Notes under the pieces: model-generated | The model's input: the letters and a program-made list of their open reading frames with translations, nothing else | The model's database searches: none | Told to the model about the DNA's origin: nothing | Shown: positions 20,904 to 29,570 of the stretch, one piece after another | Layout of the letters: each line of letters opens with the position of its first letter | Numbering within the stretch: position 1 is the stretch's first letter | Assembly (NCBI GenBank): GCA_937926195.1 | Contig: CALEXZ010000030.1 | Coordinates: 5,409-69,408 of the forward strand | DNA length: 64,000 nucleotides | Direction: 5' to 3' | Origin: an uncultured Actinomyces sp. | Lineage (GTDB): Bacteria > Actinomycetota > Actinomycetes > Actinomycetales > Actinomycetaceae | Translations under genes and position numbers: made by a program

Positions 20904-22790
20904 ATGATCCTCGGTGACTCGCCGACGCGACTCGGCATCTTCTTCTTCTTCGACGCCGACGGCGTTGCCGACAGGTACGTCGAGGTGCTGCTCGAGGACC
21001 TGCTGCACAGCCTCAGCGAGCTCGTCATCGTCGCCAACGGCCACCTGACGGCCAAGAGCCACGCGCGCCTCACCGAGCTCGCCGACAAGGTCATCGTCCG
21101 GGAGAACACGGGTCTGGACGTGTGGGCGTACAAGACGGCGATGGACTCCTACGGCTGGGAGCGTCTGGCCGAGTTCGACGAGATCGTCCTGCTCAACTCG
21201 ACGATCATGGGGCCGGTGCACCCCTTCGCCGAGATGTTCGACGACATGGCCGGACGGGACCTCGACTTCTGGGGGCCCACCTGGTTCCACGAGGTCCGCG
21301 ACAGCAACTACGGCTCCAGCACCTACGGCTACATCCCGCGCCACCTCCAGTCCCACTTCCACGTCTACCGCCGCTCCCTCGTCACCAGTGAGGCCTTCCA
21401 GTCCTACTGGGACGAGATGCCCGAGATCGACGACTACATCAGCTCCGTCGGCTACCACGAGATCGCCTTCACCAAGCGCTTCGAGGACCTCGGCTTCACC
21501 AGCGGCGCCTACATCGACACCGAGGACCTTGAGGGCGTCACCTACCAGCCCATCATCTTCAGCCCCAAGCGGCTCATCGCGGACAAGCGCTGCCCGATCT
21601 TCAAGCGGCGCTCCTTCTTCCACGACTACGAGGACGTCCTCGACCAGACGGTCGGCAACGCCGCCCTCGACCTGTACGAGTACCTGCGCGACGAGACGGA
21701 CTACGACACCGACCTCATCTGGGAGAACCTCCTGCGCACCGTCGAGCTCGCGGACCTCGTGAGGAACCTCCAGCTCACCTACGTGCTGCCCACCCGGTCC
21801 GTCGACGTCGAGCCCGTCGGCACCATGCGCACCGCCCTGGTCATGCACGTGCACTACATGGAGCTGCTCGACCAGCTCCTCGGCTACGCCGCCTCCATGC
21901 CCGCCAGCGCCGACCTCATCATCACCGTCGGCTCCGAGGACAAGAAGCGCTACGTCGAGCAGGCGACCGCCGACCTCGGCCGCACCGTCATCGTCCAGCT
22001 CGTCAAGAACCGCGGCCGTGACGTCGCGGCCCTGCTCGTCGGTGCCCGCGACCTCGTCCTGGGCTACGAGCTCGTGTGCTTCATCCACGACAAGAAGGTC
22101 ACCCAGATCCGGCCGGGCACGGTCGGGGAGGGCTTCGCCCTCAAGTGCTACGAGAACGTCCTGCCGACCGCGGACTTCGTGGCCAACGTCATCGCGACCT
22201 TCGAGCGCGAGCCCCGGCTCGGCCTGCTCACTCCCGCCCCGCCCAACCACGCGGACTACTTCCCGATCTACTCCTACGCCTGGGGGCCGAACCTGGAGCG
22301 CACGCAGAAGCTCCTCAAGGACGTGGGCGCCCAGGTCCCCGTGTCGGGGGAGAAGGAGGTCGTCGCACCCCTGGGCTCGACCTTCTGGTTCCGCCCGGCG
22401 GCCGTGCGACGGCTCTTCGAGCTCGGCTGGGACTGGGAGGACTTCCCGCCCGAGCCCCTGGGTGAGGACGGCACGATCTCCCACGCCATCGAGCGCTCCT
22501 ACAGCTACGTCGCCCAGGACGCCGGCTACTTCAGCGGCTGGCTCTTCGCCGACCGCTTCGCCCGCATCGAGCTGACAAACCTCAGCTTCTACACCCGCGA
22601 GCTCACCACCGCCATGGCCAGCCACTGGAAGGCCGACCGTGAGCGCGAGATGGTGAGCACCGCACGCGGCGCCGGGACCGTGCGCCAGGCCATCAAGGCC
22701 AAGGTCGCCCAGGCGCTGCCCGGTGTCATCCGCCCTGCCGCGCGCGTGGCCTGGCGGTCCCTGCGGCGCGTGCGAAGGATGGTCCGATGA
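20904..22790 (+). CDS. rgpF: Rhamnan synthesis protein F family glycosyltransferase
   Basis: 628 residues. Two related halves are recognisable. The first has VANGHLTAKSHARL, RENTGLDVWAYK, LLNSTIMGPVHPF, PRHLQSHFHVYR and FKRRSFFHDYEDVLDQ. The second has VKNRGRDVAALL, FIHDKKV, and GSTFWFRPAAVRRLF. This matches RgpF of streptococcal rhamnose polysaccharide loci. It probably transfers rhamnose on lipid-linked polymer at the cytoplasmic face, before ABC export by the downstream Wzm/Wzt. AGGGAC precedes ATG 20904. Its stop overlaps the acyltransferase start (ATGA at 22787). The C-terminus is basic (RRVRRMVR), consistent with membrane contact. Confidence 0.88.
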   Translation: MILGDSPTRLGIFFFFDADGVADRYVEVLLEDLLHSLSELVIVANGHLTAKSHARLTELADKVIVRENTGLDVWAYKTAMDSYGWERLAEFDEIVLLNSTIMGPVHPFAEMFDDMAGRDLDFWGPTWFHEVRDSNYGSSTYGYIPRHLQSHFHVYRRSLVTSEAFQSYWDEMPEIDDYISSVGYHEIAFTKRFEDLGFTSGAYIDTEDLEGVTYQPIIFSPKRLIADKRCPIFKRRSFFHDYEDVLDQTVGNAALDLYEYLRDETDYDTDLIWENLLRTVELADLVRNLQLTYVLPTRSVDVEPVGTMRTALVMHVHYMELLDQLLGYAASMPASADLIITVGSEDKKRYVEQATADLGRTVIVQLVKNRGRDVAALLVGARDLVLGYELVCFIHDKKVTQIRPGTVGEGFALKCYENVLPTADFVANVIATFEREPRLGLLTPAPPNHADYFPIYSYAWGPNLERTQKLLKDVGAQVPVSGEKEVVAPLGSTFWFRPAAVRRLFELGWDWEDFPPEPLGEDGTISHAIERSYSYVAQDAGYFSGWLFADRFARIELTNLSFYTRELTTAMASHWKADREREMVSTARGAGTVRQAIKAKVAQALPGVIRPAARVAWRSLRRVRRMVR

Positions 22791-23929
22791 GCCCGTCCGT
22801 CACGGTCCGCAGCGAGCCGGTGGCACCGACACGTCGACGGCGGCGCATCTTCTACCTCGACCTCGTCCGTGCCCTGGCCACGGCCCTCATCGTCCTCACG
22901 CACTTCAACAACCCGTTCCTCACCGACGGGCGCTACCTGCTGACGAACCAGCCCTTCGGCATCTACGTCGGTGCCGTGGGCGTGTCCCTCTTCCTCATCG
23001 TCTCGGGCGCCTCGCTCGCCGTGACCTACAAGGGGGACTTCAGCCTGAGGACCTTCTACTGGAAGCGCTTCAAGGGCATCTACCCGATGTTCTGGACCGC
23101 CTGGGTCCTGGGGACCCTGTACTTCTTCGTCGACATGGACGGCAACCCGCTCAACGCGGCACCCGCCCGGTCGATCATCTGGACCGTCCTGGGGATCGAC
23201 GGCCTCGTCGCGAACTTCGGGGTGCGCACCGCCTACCTCCTGGGCGAGTGGTTCCTCGGCTTCATCATCCTCTTCTACGTCGTCTTCCCGGTCCTGCTCA
23301 GGCTCATCGAGCGCTTCCCCAAGGCGACGGCCGCCGGGCTCCTGGCCCTCTACGCGGCGAGCCTGTGGCTCCTGCGTGACGGGCAGGCGGCCTTCCCTCC
23401 CTCGGTCGTGCTCACGGTCCGTCTGCCCGAGCTCGCCTTCGGCATCTACGTCATCCGCTACGTGCGGCGCGTGCCGGCGCTCGTGGCGGTACCGGCCGCC
23501 GGGGTCCTCGTCGTCACCGGGCTGCTGCCGACCCAGATCCCCGAGGACGTGGCCACCACCCTCGTCGGCATCGCCTGCTTCCTCATCCTCGTGGTCCTTG
23601 CCCCGTGGGTGGAGATCGGACCCGCGCGCGAGGCGGTCGCGCTCGTGTCGAAGTACTCCTACCCGGTGTTCCTCGTGCACCACGTCATCATCTACAAGCT
23701 GTTCTTCTACTCCGGCCTGGACTACGGCAGCTACGCCCCGATCCAGCTGGTCACCCTGTTCGGCGTCGTGTGCGTCCTCACCCTCGCGCTCGCCGTCGCT
23801 CTTGACTGGCTGACGTCCCGGGTGGTCGCCCTGACCGCCCGCGCCTTCGAGGGACAGTGGTGGCGTCCTGCGGGACGTGTGAATGAGCTCGACCAGACGA
23901 CGGAACGGAGACGCGATGCTGCCCGGTAG
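22787..23929 (+). CDS. Membrane acyltransferase (OafA/acyltransferase-3 family)
   Basis: 380 residues with about ten membrane helices. The N-terminal motif FYLDLVRALATALIVLTHF carries the family's conserved Arg and His; SGASLAVTYKGDFSLRTFYWKR matches the second conserved loop. Such proteins O-acetylate (or otherwise O-acylate) surface glycans. The ATGA overlap with rgpF and the overlap with the ABC permease gene place it in the rhamnan export operon, so it probably modifies that polymer. A 42-residue second homologue-sized gene does not follow; the only other family member in the window is at 41011. Confidence 0.85.
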   Translation: MSPSVTVRSEPVAPTRRRRRIFYLDLVRALATALIVLTHFNNPFLTDGRYLLTNQPFGIYVGAVGVSLFLIVSGASLAVTYKGDFSLRTFYWKRFKGIYPMFWTAWVLGTLYFFVDMDGNPLNAAPARSIIWTVLGIDGLVANFGVRTAYLLGEWFLGFIILFYVVFPVLLRLIERFPKATAAGLLALYAASLWLLRDGQAAFPPSVVLTVRLPELAFGIYVIRYVRRVPALVAVPAAGVLVVTGLLPTQIPEDVATTLVGIACFLILVVLAPWVEIGPAREAVALVSKYSYPVFLVHHVIIYKLFFYSGLDYGSYAPIQLVTLFGVVCVLTLALAVALDWLTSRVVALTARAFEGQWWRPAGRVNELDQTTERRRDAAR

Positions 23930-24785
23930 GCCCCTCGACGCGGAGGAGAACCCCCGCCGCGTCCTCGACCTCACGCTCAGGCTGACCCAGCGCTCGGTGT
24001 CCTCGGAGTTCAAGGGGACCGCCCTGGGGCGCCTGTGGTCCTTCATCAACCCGCTGGCGACCGTCGCCGTCTTCGCCCTCATCTTCGGCGTCGTCTTCCG
24101 CGGCAGCGTCGAGCCCGGCAGGTACTCCGGCATCGACTCCTTCGCGCTGTGGATCGGGATCGGCGTCATCTGCTGGAACTTCCTGTCGGCGGGCGTCATC
24201 AACGGCATGAACTCCCTCGTCAGCAACGCGGGGCTGCTCACGAAGGTCTACTTCCCTCGGCAGGTGCTCGTGTACTCGGCCGTGGGGGCACTCGTCGTCG
24301 ACTTCCTCTTCGAGCTCGTCGTCCTCACCGGGATCTCGCTGCTCGCCGGCGGGGCGAGGGTGCTGCTCATGCTTCCGGTGCTGCTCGTCGTCACGGCGCT
24401 GACCGCCCTGTTCTCTACCGGGCTGGGGATGGTCCTGGCGATCGCGACCGTCTACTTCCGGGACATCAGCCACCTGTGGCAGATCTTCAACCAGGTGTGG
24501 ATGTACGCCTCCGGCGTCGTCTTCTCCCTGGCCATGCTGGACCAGGTCCAGAACCAGCTCTTCGACATGGGCTGGCAGCTCAACGGCAGGCCGATCCCCA
24601 TCACGACGATCTTCCGCCTCAACCCCGCGGAGACCTTCCTTGAGGCCTTCCGTTCGTGCCTGTACGACTTCGCCGTGCCCTCCCCGGGAGTGAGCCTGGC
24701 CTGCGTCGCCTGGGGCGTCGGGATGTTCCTCTTCGGCCGCCTCATCTTCCGGCGCTACTCCGCCCGCATCGTCGAGGAGCTCTGA
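23916..24785 (+). CDS. wzm: ABC-2 type polysaccharide export permease
   Basis: 289 residues with six predicted helices. The family opening RSVSSEFKGTALGRLWSFINPL is present. With Wzt it would flip a lipid-linked, cytoplasmically completed polymer across the membrane (RgpC/TagG/Wzm type). I prefer ATG 23916, which has CGGAG 8 bases upstream; ATG 23883 in the same frame would add 11 residues and overlap the acyltransferase gene by 47 bases. With the chosen start the overlap is 14 bases. Its gene lies two bases before the ATPase. Confidence 0.9.
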   Translation: MLPGRPLDAEENPRRVLDLTLRLTQRSVSSEFKGTALGRLWSFINPLATVAVFALIFGVVFRGSVEPGRYSGIDSFALWIGIGVICWNFLSAGVINGMNSLVSNAGLLTKVYFPRQVLVYSAVGALVVDFLFELVVLTGISLLAGGARVLLMLPVLLVVTALTALFSTGLGMVLAIATVYFRDISHLWQIFNQVWMYASGVVFSLAMLDQVQNQLFDMGWQLNGRPIPITTIFRLNPAETFLEAFRSCLYDFAVPSPGVSLACVAWGVGMFLFGRLIFRRYSARIVEEL

Positions 24786-24787
24786 CC

Positions 24788-26035
24788 ATGGCACGCGCAG
24801 CAGTCACCGTATCGGACCTCTCCAAGCGCTTCCGCATCTACAAGAGCCGCCACCAGTCCCTCAAGGGGGCGCTGCTCAACCGTGGGCGCGGGACCTATGA
24901 GGACTTCTGGGCACTGAGGGACATCAGCTTCGAGATCCCCGAAGGCCGGACCTTCGGCCTGCTGGGGCACAACGGCTCCGGCAAGTCGACCCTGCTCAAG
25001 TGCATCGCGAAGATCCTCACCCCCGACTCGGGCACCATCACCTCCAGCGGCCGGATGGCGGCCATGCTCGAGGTCGGCTCCGGCTTCCACCCCGAGCTCT
25101 CCGGCCGGGAGAACATCTACCTCAACGGCGAGATCCTGGGCATGAGACGCCGGGAGATCGACGCGAAGTTCGACGACATCGTCGACTTCTCCGGCGTCGG
25201 CGAGTTCATCGACCAGCCCGTGAAGAACTACTCCTCGGGCATGTACGTGCGTCTGGGCTTCTCCGTGTCGATCCACGTCGAGCCCGAGATCCTCCTCGTC
25301 GACGAGGTCCTCGCCGTCGGGGACATGCAGTTCCAGAACCGGTGCATGAGCAAGTTCGCCGAGTTCCGTGCCGACGGGCGCACCGTCGTCGTCGTCTCCC
25401 ACGGGCTGGAGCAGATGCGCACCTTCTGCGACGAGGCCGCGTGGCTCGACCACGGCCGCCTCCAGGGCGTCGGGCCGGCCGCCGGGCTCATCGACGCCTA
25501 CGCCGAGAAGGCCAACGGGGCCACGCTGGTCGACGGCGGAGGCACGCGCTTCGGCTCCGGCGAGGCCCAGATCGACCGCGTCGAGATTCTCAGGGGTGAC
25601 GGCAGGCCCAGCGGGCTCTTCCTCACCGGCGACGAGATGCTCATCAGGCTGCACTACCACGCCGAGGAGAGGGTCGAGCGGCCCGTCTTCGGGGTGTCGG
25701 TGGACACGAGGGACGGTGTCGTCGTGTGGGGCCTGCACGGCCTCGACGCCGGGTTCCAGCCCGAGCACATCGACCCCGGTGAGGGCAGCGTCGACGTGCG
25801 CGTCCCGCGCCTCATGCTGCGGCCGGACACCTACGTGGTGTCGGCGTCGATCCAGCCCTCCCACCTGGGCGGCGTCATCGACGCCCTGCAGAAGTCGGTC
25901 GCCTTCGATGTCATGCCCGGACCCAACCAGGAGTCCGGAGGCGTCGTGGCGCTCGGAGCCTCCTTCGAGCGGCTCCTGCCCGATCAGCCCATGGTGGAGG
26001 TCCCCAGCCGCGCCGCCTCGCCCCGCAGGCCCTGA
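24788..26035 (+). CDS. wzt: ABC polysaccharide exporter ATPase with C-terminal substrate-binding domain
   Basis: 415 residues. Walker A is GHNGSGKST (60-68), the signature YSSGM (148-152), Walker B ILLVDE (168-173), and the switch His lies in VVVSHG. The ATPase part ends near residue 235. The rest (~255-400, RVEILRGDG...DEMLIRLHYHAEE...FGVSV) is a Wzt-C-type beta-sandwich, which in other systems reads the capped end of the polymer. That suggests a polymer with a defined terminal modification before export. ATG 24788 follows the permease stop by two bases. Confidence 0.9.
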   Translation: MARAAVTVSDLSKRFRIYKSRHQSLKGALLNRGRGTYEDFWALRDISFEIPEGRTFGLLGHNGSGKSTLLKCIAKILTPDSGTITSSGRMAAMLEVGSGFHPELSGRENIYLNGEILGMRRREIDAKFDDIVDFSGVGEFIDQPVKNYSSGMYVRLGFSVSIHVEPEILLVDEVLAVGDMQFQNRCMSKFAEFRADGRTVVVVSHGLEQMRTFCDEAAWLDHGRLQGVGPAAGLIDAYAEKANGATLVDGGGTRFGSGEAQIDRVEILRGDGRPSGLFLTGDEMLIRLHYHAEERVERPVFGVSVDTRDGVVVWGLHGLDAGFQPEHIDPGEGSVDVRVPRLMLRPDTYVVSASIQPSHLGGVIDALQKSVAFDVMPGPNQESGGVVALGASFERLLPDQPMVEVPSRAASPRRP

Positions 26036-26054
26036 GACCGGTGGGCCCTCGGGC

Positions 26055-27062
26055 TCAGCGGCGCGGACGCCGAGCCCGCCGGCGCACGGCACGGGGCAGG
26101 GCCCCAAGCGCCTGGGCGCCCCCGCGCGCGACAGGACCGCGAGGCCCCGAGCGCAGCGCCCGCGCCGCCGTGCGGGCCAGGGCCGCCAGCGCCACCCGGG
26201 CCGGAGCGTGCTCGACGGCCACCAGCACCCGGTTGCGGGTGTTGACGCGCACGAACATGTCGGATCCCGTCCCCGAGGAGGCGGCGTGCTCGTGGTGGAC
26301 CACGGCGCCGCGCACAAAGGCCACCTCGTAGCCGTGCTCGTGCAGGCGCCAGGACAGGTCCGTGTCCTCGTAGTACATGAACAGGTCCTCGCGCAGCCCA
26401 CCCAGGCGCCGCCACACCTCGGCGCGCACCGCGCAGGCGCCCCCGCACACCCCGAAGACCTCCGCGGGGGCGTCGAGCTCCTCCAGGGGCACGAGCCAGT
26501 CCCGGTCCTGCCCGTTGCCCGAGGCGTCGACGACGTTACCCGTGGAGTTGACGAGCACCGTGCCCTCACCGGCGGCAGCCGCCTGCTCGTCCACGCGCGC
26601 CCAGCGGGCGCCGTCCGCACGCACGAGGGCCTCCTCCTGGGCCGTGGCGCGCCGCCACCGGCCCGCCAGCAGCATGAGGGCCGTCGTCGCCCCCAGCCGC
26701 GGACGTGAGCCGTCGAGGGGGCCGACCAGGGCGTCGAGGAAACCGGCCTCGGCGACGGCGTCGTTGTTGAGCAGGACGAGGACCTCCTGCGTCATGCCGG
26801 CGGCCCCGGCGTTGACACCCGCCCCGAAGCCCAGGTTCTCGCGCGTCTCGATGACGTCGAGCCCCGCCTCGCGCAGCCGCTCGGCCGACCCGTCGCCGGA
26901 GGCGTTGTCCACGACGACGAGCCGGTCGCCCTCGGCCAGCTGCACCTGCACGGACCGGGCCGCCCGCAGCGTGAGGTCCGCCCGCCGCCAGTTGACGAGG
27001 ACGACCCGGGCGCTCGGCCGGCTCTGGCCGCTCGGGTGGCTCGGCCGGCTCTGGCCGCTCAC
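26055..27062 (-). CDS. GT2-family glycosyltransferase (rhamnosyltransferase-like)
   Basis: 335 residues. A GT-A fold is shown by VVLVNWRRADLT, VVDNASGDGS, ENLGFGAGVNAG and LLNNDA (the DxD-equivalent); MYYEDTDLSWRL and the following Gly-rich segment complete the family pattern. This WbbL-like form often transfers rhamnose, but the donor is not proven. The C-terminus is Arg-rich and probably membrane-associated. The GTG start overlaps the upstream GT4 stop (GTGA at 27059-27062). The first codons encode a direct repeat (SGQSRPS twice, from a 22-base exact repeat at 27012-27033 and 27039-27060), so the annotated N-terminus may be partly dispensable. Confidence 0.85.
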   Translation of the reverse strand: MSGQSRPSHPSGQSRPSARVVLVNWRRADLTLRAARSVQVQLAEGDRLVVVDNASGDGSAERLREAGLDVIETRENLGFGAGVNAGAAGMTQEVLVLLNNDAVAEAGFLDALVGPLDGSRPRLGATTALMLLAGRWRRATAQEEALVRADGARWARVDEQAAAAGEGTVLVNSTGNVVDASGNGQDRDWLVPLEELDAPAEVFGVCGGACAVRAEVWRRLGGLREDLFMYYEDTDLSWRLHEHGYEVAFVRGAVVHHEHAASSGTGSDMFVRVNTRNRVLVAVEHAPARVALAALARTAARALRSGPRGPVARGGAQALGALPRAVRRRARRPRR

Positions 27063-28201
27063 CGGGCGTCCTCGGCCAGGCTCCGGTAGAGCTCCTCGTG
27101 GGCCTGGGCGCAGGCCTGCCAGGTGAAGGCAGCGGCGCGCTCCAGGCCCGCGGCGCGCAGCTCGTCGTGCGCGGGCCCGACGGCGCGGGCCAGCTGACGG
27201 GCGATCTCCGCCGCCGACGTCGGGCGCGCCAGCAGCCCGGCCTCGCCGCAGACCTCCTCCATGCAGGTCCCCCGGCTGGTGACCACCGGGGTGCCGTAGG
27301 CCATGGCCTCGAGCACGGGCAGCCCGAAGCCCTCCCAGTGCGAGGGGAAGCAGAAGGCCCGGGCGCCCGCGTAGGCGGCGGCGAGGTCGGCCTCGGGCAG
27401 GTGGCCGGTGACGTGCACGCGCTCGCCGAGCTCGTCGAGCACCCGCCGCTCCTCGGCGTCGTCCCCCCAGCCCTGCGGGCCGACAAGGACGAGGTCGAGA
27501 CCCGGGTCGTCGTCGGCCAGCAGGCTAAAGGCCTGCAGGAGCGTCGCCAGGTTCTTGCGCGGCTCACGCGTGCCCGTCCACAGGACGTAGTCGCCGTCCA
27601 GGCCGTGCTCGGCCCGGAATGCCGCCACCTGCGCCTCACTGACCGGCAGCGTGCGCACGCCGTGGGGCACGACCTCGATCCGTCGGGCGTCGATCCCGGC
27701 GGCCACGCAGTCGTCGGCCGTCGCCTGGGAGGGGGTGATGACGACGTCGGCCTCGGCGATGGTGCGCTCCAGGCAGCGCAGGAAGAAGGCGTTGCCCCGC
27801 CGCGTGAAGTGGTCGGGCGAGCGTAGGAAGGCGAGGTCGTGGACGGTGACCGCCAGCGGCAGGCGCGTGCCGGGCACGGCCCAGGTGGTGGCGTGAACCA
27901 CCTCGGCACCGGGCAGCACCGACTCGGCGCGCGGGCGCCGCAGCAGGTTCCAGGACTCGTACAGGGCCGGGCGGGGCAGGCGCGTGCTGAGCACCCGCAT
28001 GGAGGACGGCAGCCCCACCTCGGTGGGGGAGGGGCCGGAGGCGTGGGCGGCCGCCAGCCCGACGACGCGGCAGCCGCGCTCGCGCAGCGCCCGGGCGAGC
28101 TCGATGACGTACGTTCCCGAGCCTCCCGGCACCGGCTGCCACAGCTGCTCGACGACCATGGCGACCCGCGGGCCCTGCGCTGACCTGTCCTCACTCGTCA
28201 T
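27059..28201 (-). CDS. GT4-family glycosyltransferase
   Basis: 380 residues from ATG 28201, where the sequence turns into a typical GT-B N-terminus (VAMVVEQLWQPVPGGSGTYVIELARAL). Later motifs: TVHDLAFL, PHGVRTLPV, LWTGTREPRKNLATLL, and the donor site FCFPSHWEGFGLPVLEAMAYGTPV with the ExxxxxxxE arrangement. This is the mannosyltransferase-like branch of GT4. It forms a two-gene unit with the GT2 gene through a 4-base overlap. A divergent GT4 gene begins 63 bases away on the + strand. Confidence 0.87.
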   Translation of the reverse strand: MTSEDRSAQGPRVAMVVEQLWQPVPGGSGTYVIELARALRERGCRVVGLAAAHASGPSPTEVGLPSSMRVLSTRLPRPALYESWNLLRRPRAESVLPGAEVVHATTWAVPGTRLPLAVTVHDLAFLRSPDHFTRRGNAFFLRCLERTIAEADVVITPSQATADDCVAAGIDARRIEVVPHGVRTLPVSEAQVAAFRAEHGLDGDYVLWTGTREPRKNLATLLQAFSLLADDDPGLDLVLVGPQGWGDDAEERRVLDELGERVHVTGHLPEADLAAAYAGARAFCFPSHWEGFGLPVLEAMAYGTPVVTSRGTCMEEVCGEAGLLARPTSAAEIARQLARAVGPAHDELRAAGLERAAAFTWQACAQAHEELYRSLAEDAR

Positions 28202-28252
28202 GAGGCGAGAATACGGGAGCGTCTGCGGCCCCGTGGGGGACCTGGACCCCTG

Positions 28253-28267
28253 TAGCCTGCGGCCATG
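28253..28267 (+). promoter_or_regulatory. TAGCCT -10 box, 6 bases before an ATG start (leaderless)
   Basis: TAGCCT at 28253-28258, six bases, then ATG 28265. No ribosome-binding site is evident. Same layout as at 11511 and 54135. Confidence 0.55.
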
Positions 28268-29401
28268 AAGGTCCTCCTTGACGCCACGGCGATCCCTGCG
28301 AACCTCGGCGGCGTGGGCCGCTACGTCGACGACCTCGTGCCCGAGCTTCTCGACTGCGGGGTGCGTCTGGCGATGGCCGTGCAGGAGCGCGACGTCGAGC
28401 ACTTCCGCACCAAGGTGCCCCGCGCCCGGCTCTTTCCCGTGCCCGCGCGCATGACGAACCGGGGGGCGCGCCTGGCCTGGGAGCAGACGGGCCTGCCGGC
28501 CCTCATCCGCCGCCTGCGCCCGGACGTCCTGCACTCCCCGCACTACACCTACCCGGCGGCGCACCGCGTGCCCGTCGTCGTCACGCTCCACGACGCCACC
28601 TTCTTCTCCCACCCCCAGGCGCACACCCGTCTCAAGCAGGTCTTCTTCACCCGGGCCATCCGGCGCGCCGTGCGCGGCGCGGACGCCCTCGTCGTGCCCT
28701 CGGCCGCCACCAGGGACGAGACCCTGCGCTTCGCGGGCGGCGACGCCTCACGGTTCCACGTCGCCTACCACGGCGTGGACACCTCGGTCTTCCACCCCGT
28801 CGACGACGCCGAGCGCGAGCGGGTCGCTGCCTCCCTCGGGCTGTCGGGCCGGCGCTACATCGGCTTCCTGGGCACCTTGGAGCCGCGCAAGAACGTGCCC
28901 GCCCTCATCGAGGGCTGGGTGCAGGCCTTCCACGACGACGACGAGCCCCCCGTCCTCGTGCTGGCCGGGGGCAAGGGCTGGGACGAGGGCATCGAGCCCG
29001 CGCTCGCCGAGGTCCCGGTCCACATGACGGTGCTGCGCCCCGGCTACCTGCCCCTGGAGGACCTGCCCGGCTTCCTGTCGGGCTGCGAGGTCCTGGCCTA
29101 CCCCTCGATCGCCGAGGGCTTCGGCCTGCCGGTGCTGGAGGCGATGGCCTGCGGAGCGGCCGTCCTGACGACCCGTGAGACGAGCCTGCCCGAGGTCGGC
29201 GGTGACGCCGTCGCCTACTGCGGGCTGGACGCGCAGGCGATCTGCCGCGCCCTCGTCGAGCTCGACGCGGACCCCGCGCGCCGCGCGGCCCTCGGTGCCG
29301 CGGCGCAGGAGCGTGCCCTGAGCGAGCAGTTCACGTGGCGGGCCTCGGCGCGCTCGCACCTCAAGGCCTATGAGGCCGCCCTGGCGGCCCACCGGTCCTG
29401 A
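28265..29401 (+). CDS. GT4-family glycosyltransferase
   Basis: 378 residues. The N-terminus MKVLLDATAIPANLGGVGRYV is the usual acceptor-domain start; TLHDATFF, YHGVDTSVF, GFLGTLEPRKNV and AYPSIAEGFGLPVLEAMACGAAV follow. It resembles the divergent GT4 at 27059-28201 in length and motif order, so the two may be old duplicates acting successively in the same pathway. It appears to be monocistronic from a leaderless promoter. Confidence 0.87.
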   Translation: MKVLLDATAIPANLGGVGRYVDDLVPELLDCGVRLAMAVQERDVEHFRTKVPRARLFPVPARMTNRGARLAWEQTGLPALIRRLRPDVLHSPHYTYPAAHRVPVVVTLHDATFFSHPQAHTRLKQVFFTRAIRRAVRGADALVVPSAATRDETLRFAGGDASRFHVAYHGVDTSVFHPVDDAERERVAASLGLSGRRYIGFLGTLEPRKNVPALIEGWVQAFHDDDEPPVLVLAGGKGWDEGIEPALAEVPVHMTVLRPGYLPLEDLPGFLSGCEVLAYPSIAEGFGLPVLEAMACGAAVLTTRETSLPEVGGDAVAYCGLDAQAICRALVELDADPARRAALGAAAQERALSEQFTWRASARSHLKAYEAALAAHRS

Positions 29402-29450
29402 GCGCCGTGAGGCGCTCCACGGCGGGAGCGTGCGGCCGCCTCGGTATGAT
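29401..29450 (+). promoter_or_regulatory. Small hairpin and TATGAT -10 box between the GT4 gene and a membrane-protein gene
   Basis: The stem AGCGCC-GTGA-GGCGCT (29401-29416) immediately follows the GT4 stop and may be a weak terminator. TATGAT at 29445-29450 is the best -10 hexamer in this gap. The predicted leader to ATG 29571 is about 115 nt and shows no feature I recognise. Confidence 0.4.
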
Positions 29451-29570
29451 CCCGTGAGGATCTAGGCGCTCGGCGGGCGGCTGCCGTGCCGGGCTCGGCC
29501 TGACCTGACCGGCGGTGGCGTGCCGTCCCGACTGGGGCGGACGAGCGGCTAGGTGAGAGGGGACGGGTAC

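Noticed and set aside
27012..27060. 22-base direct repeat as a mobile-element footprint
   Set aside because: It encodes SGQSRPS twice at the start of a GT2 gene and has no inverted termini or transposase nearby; simple slippage explains it.
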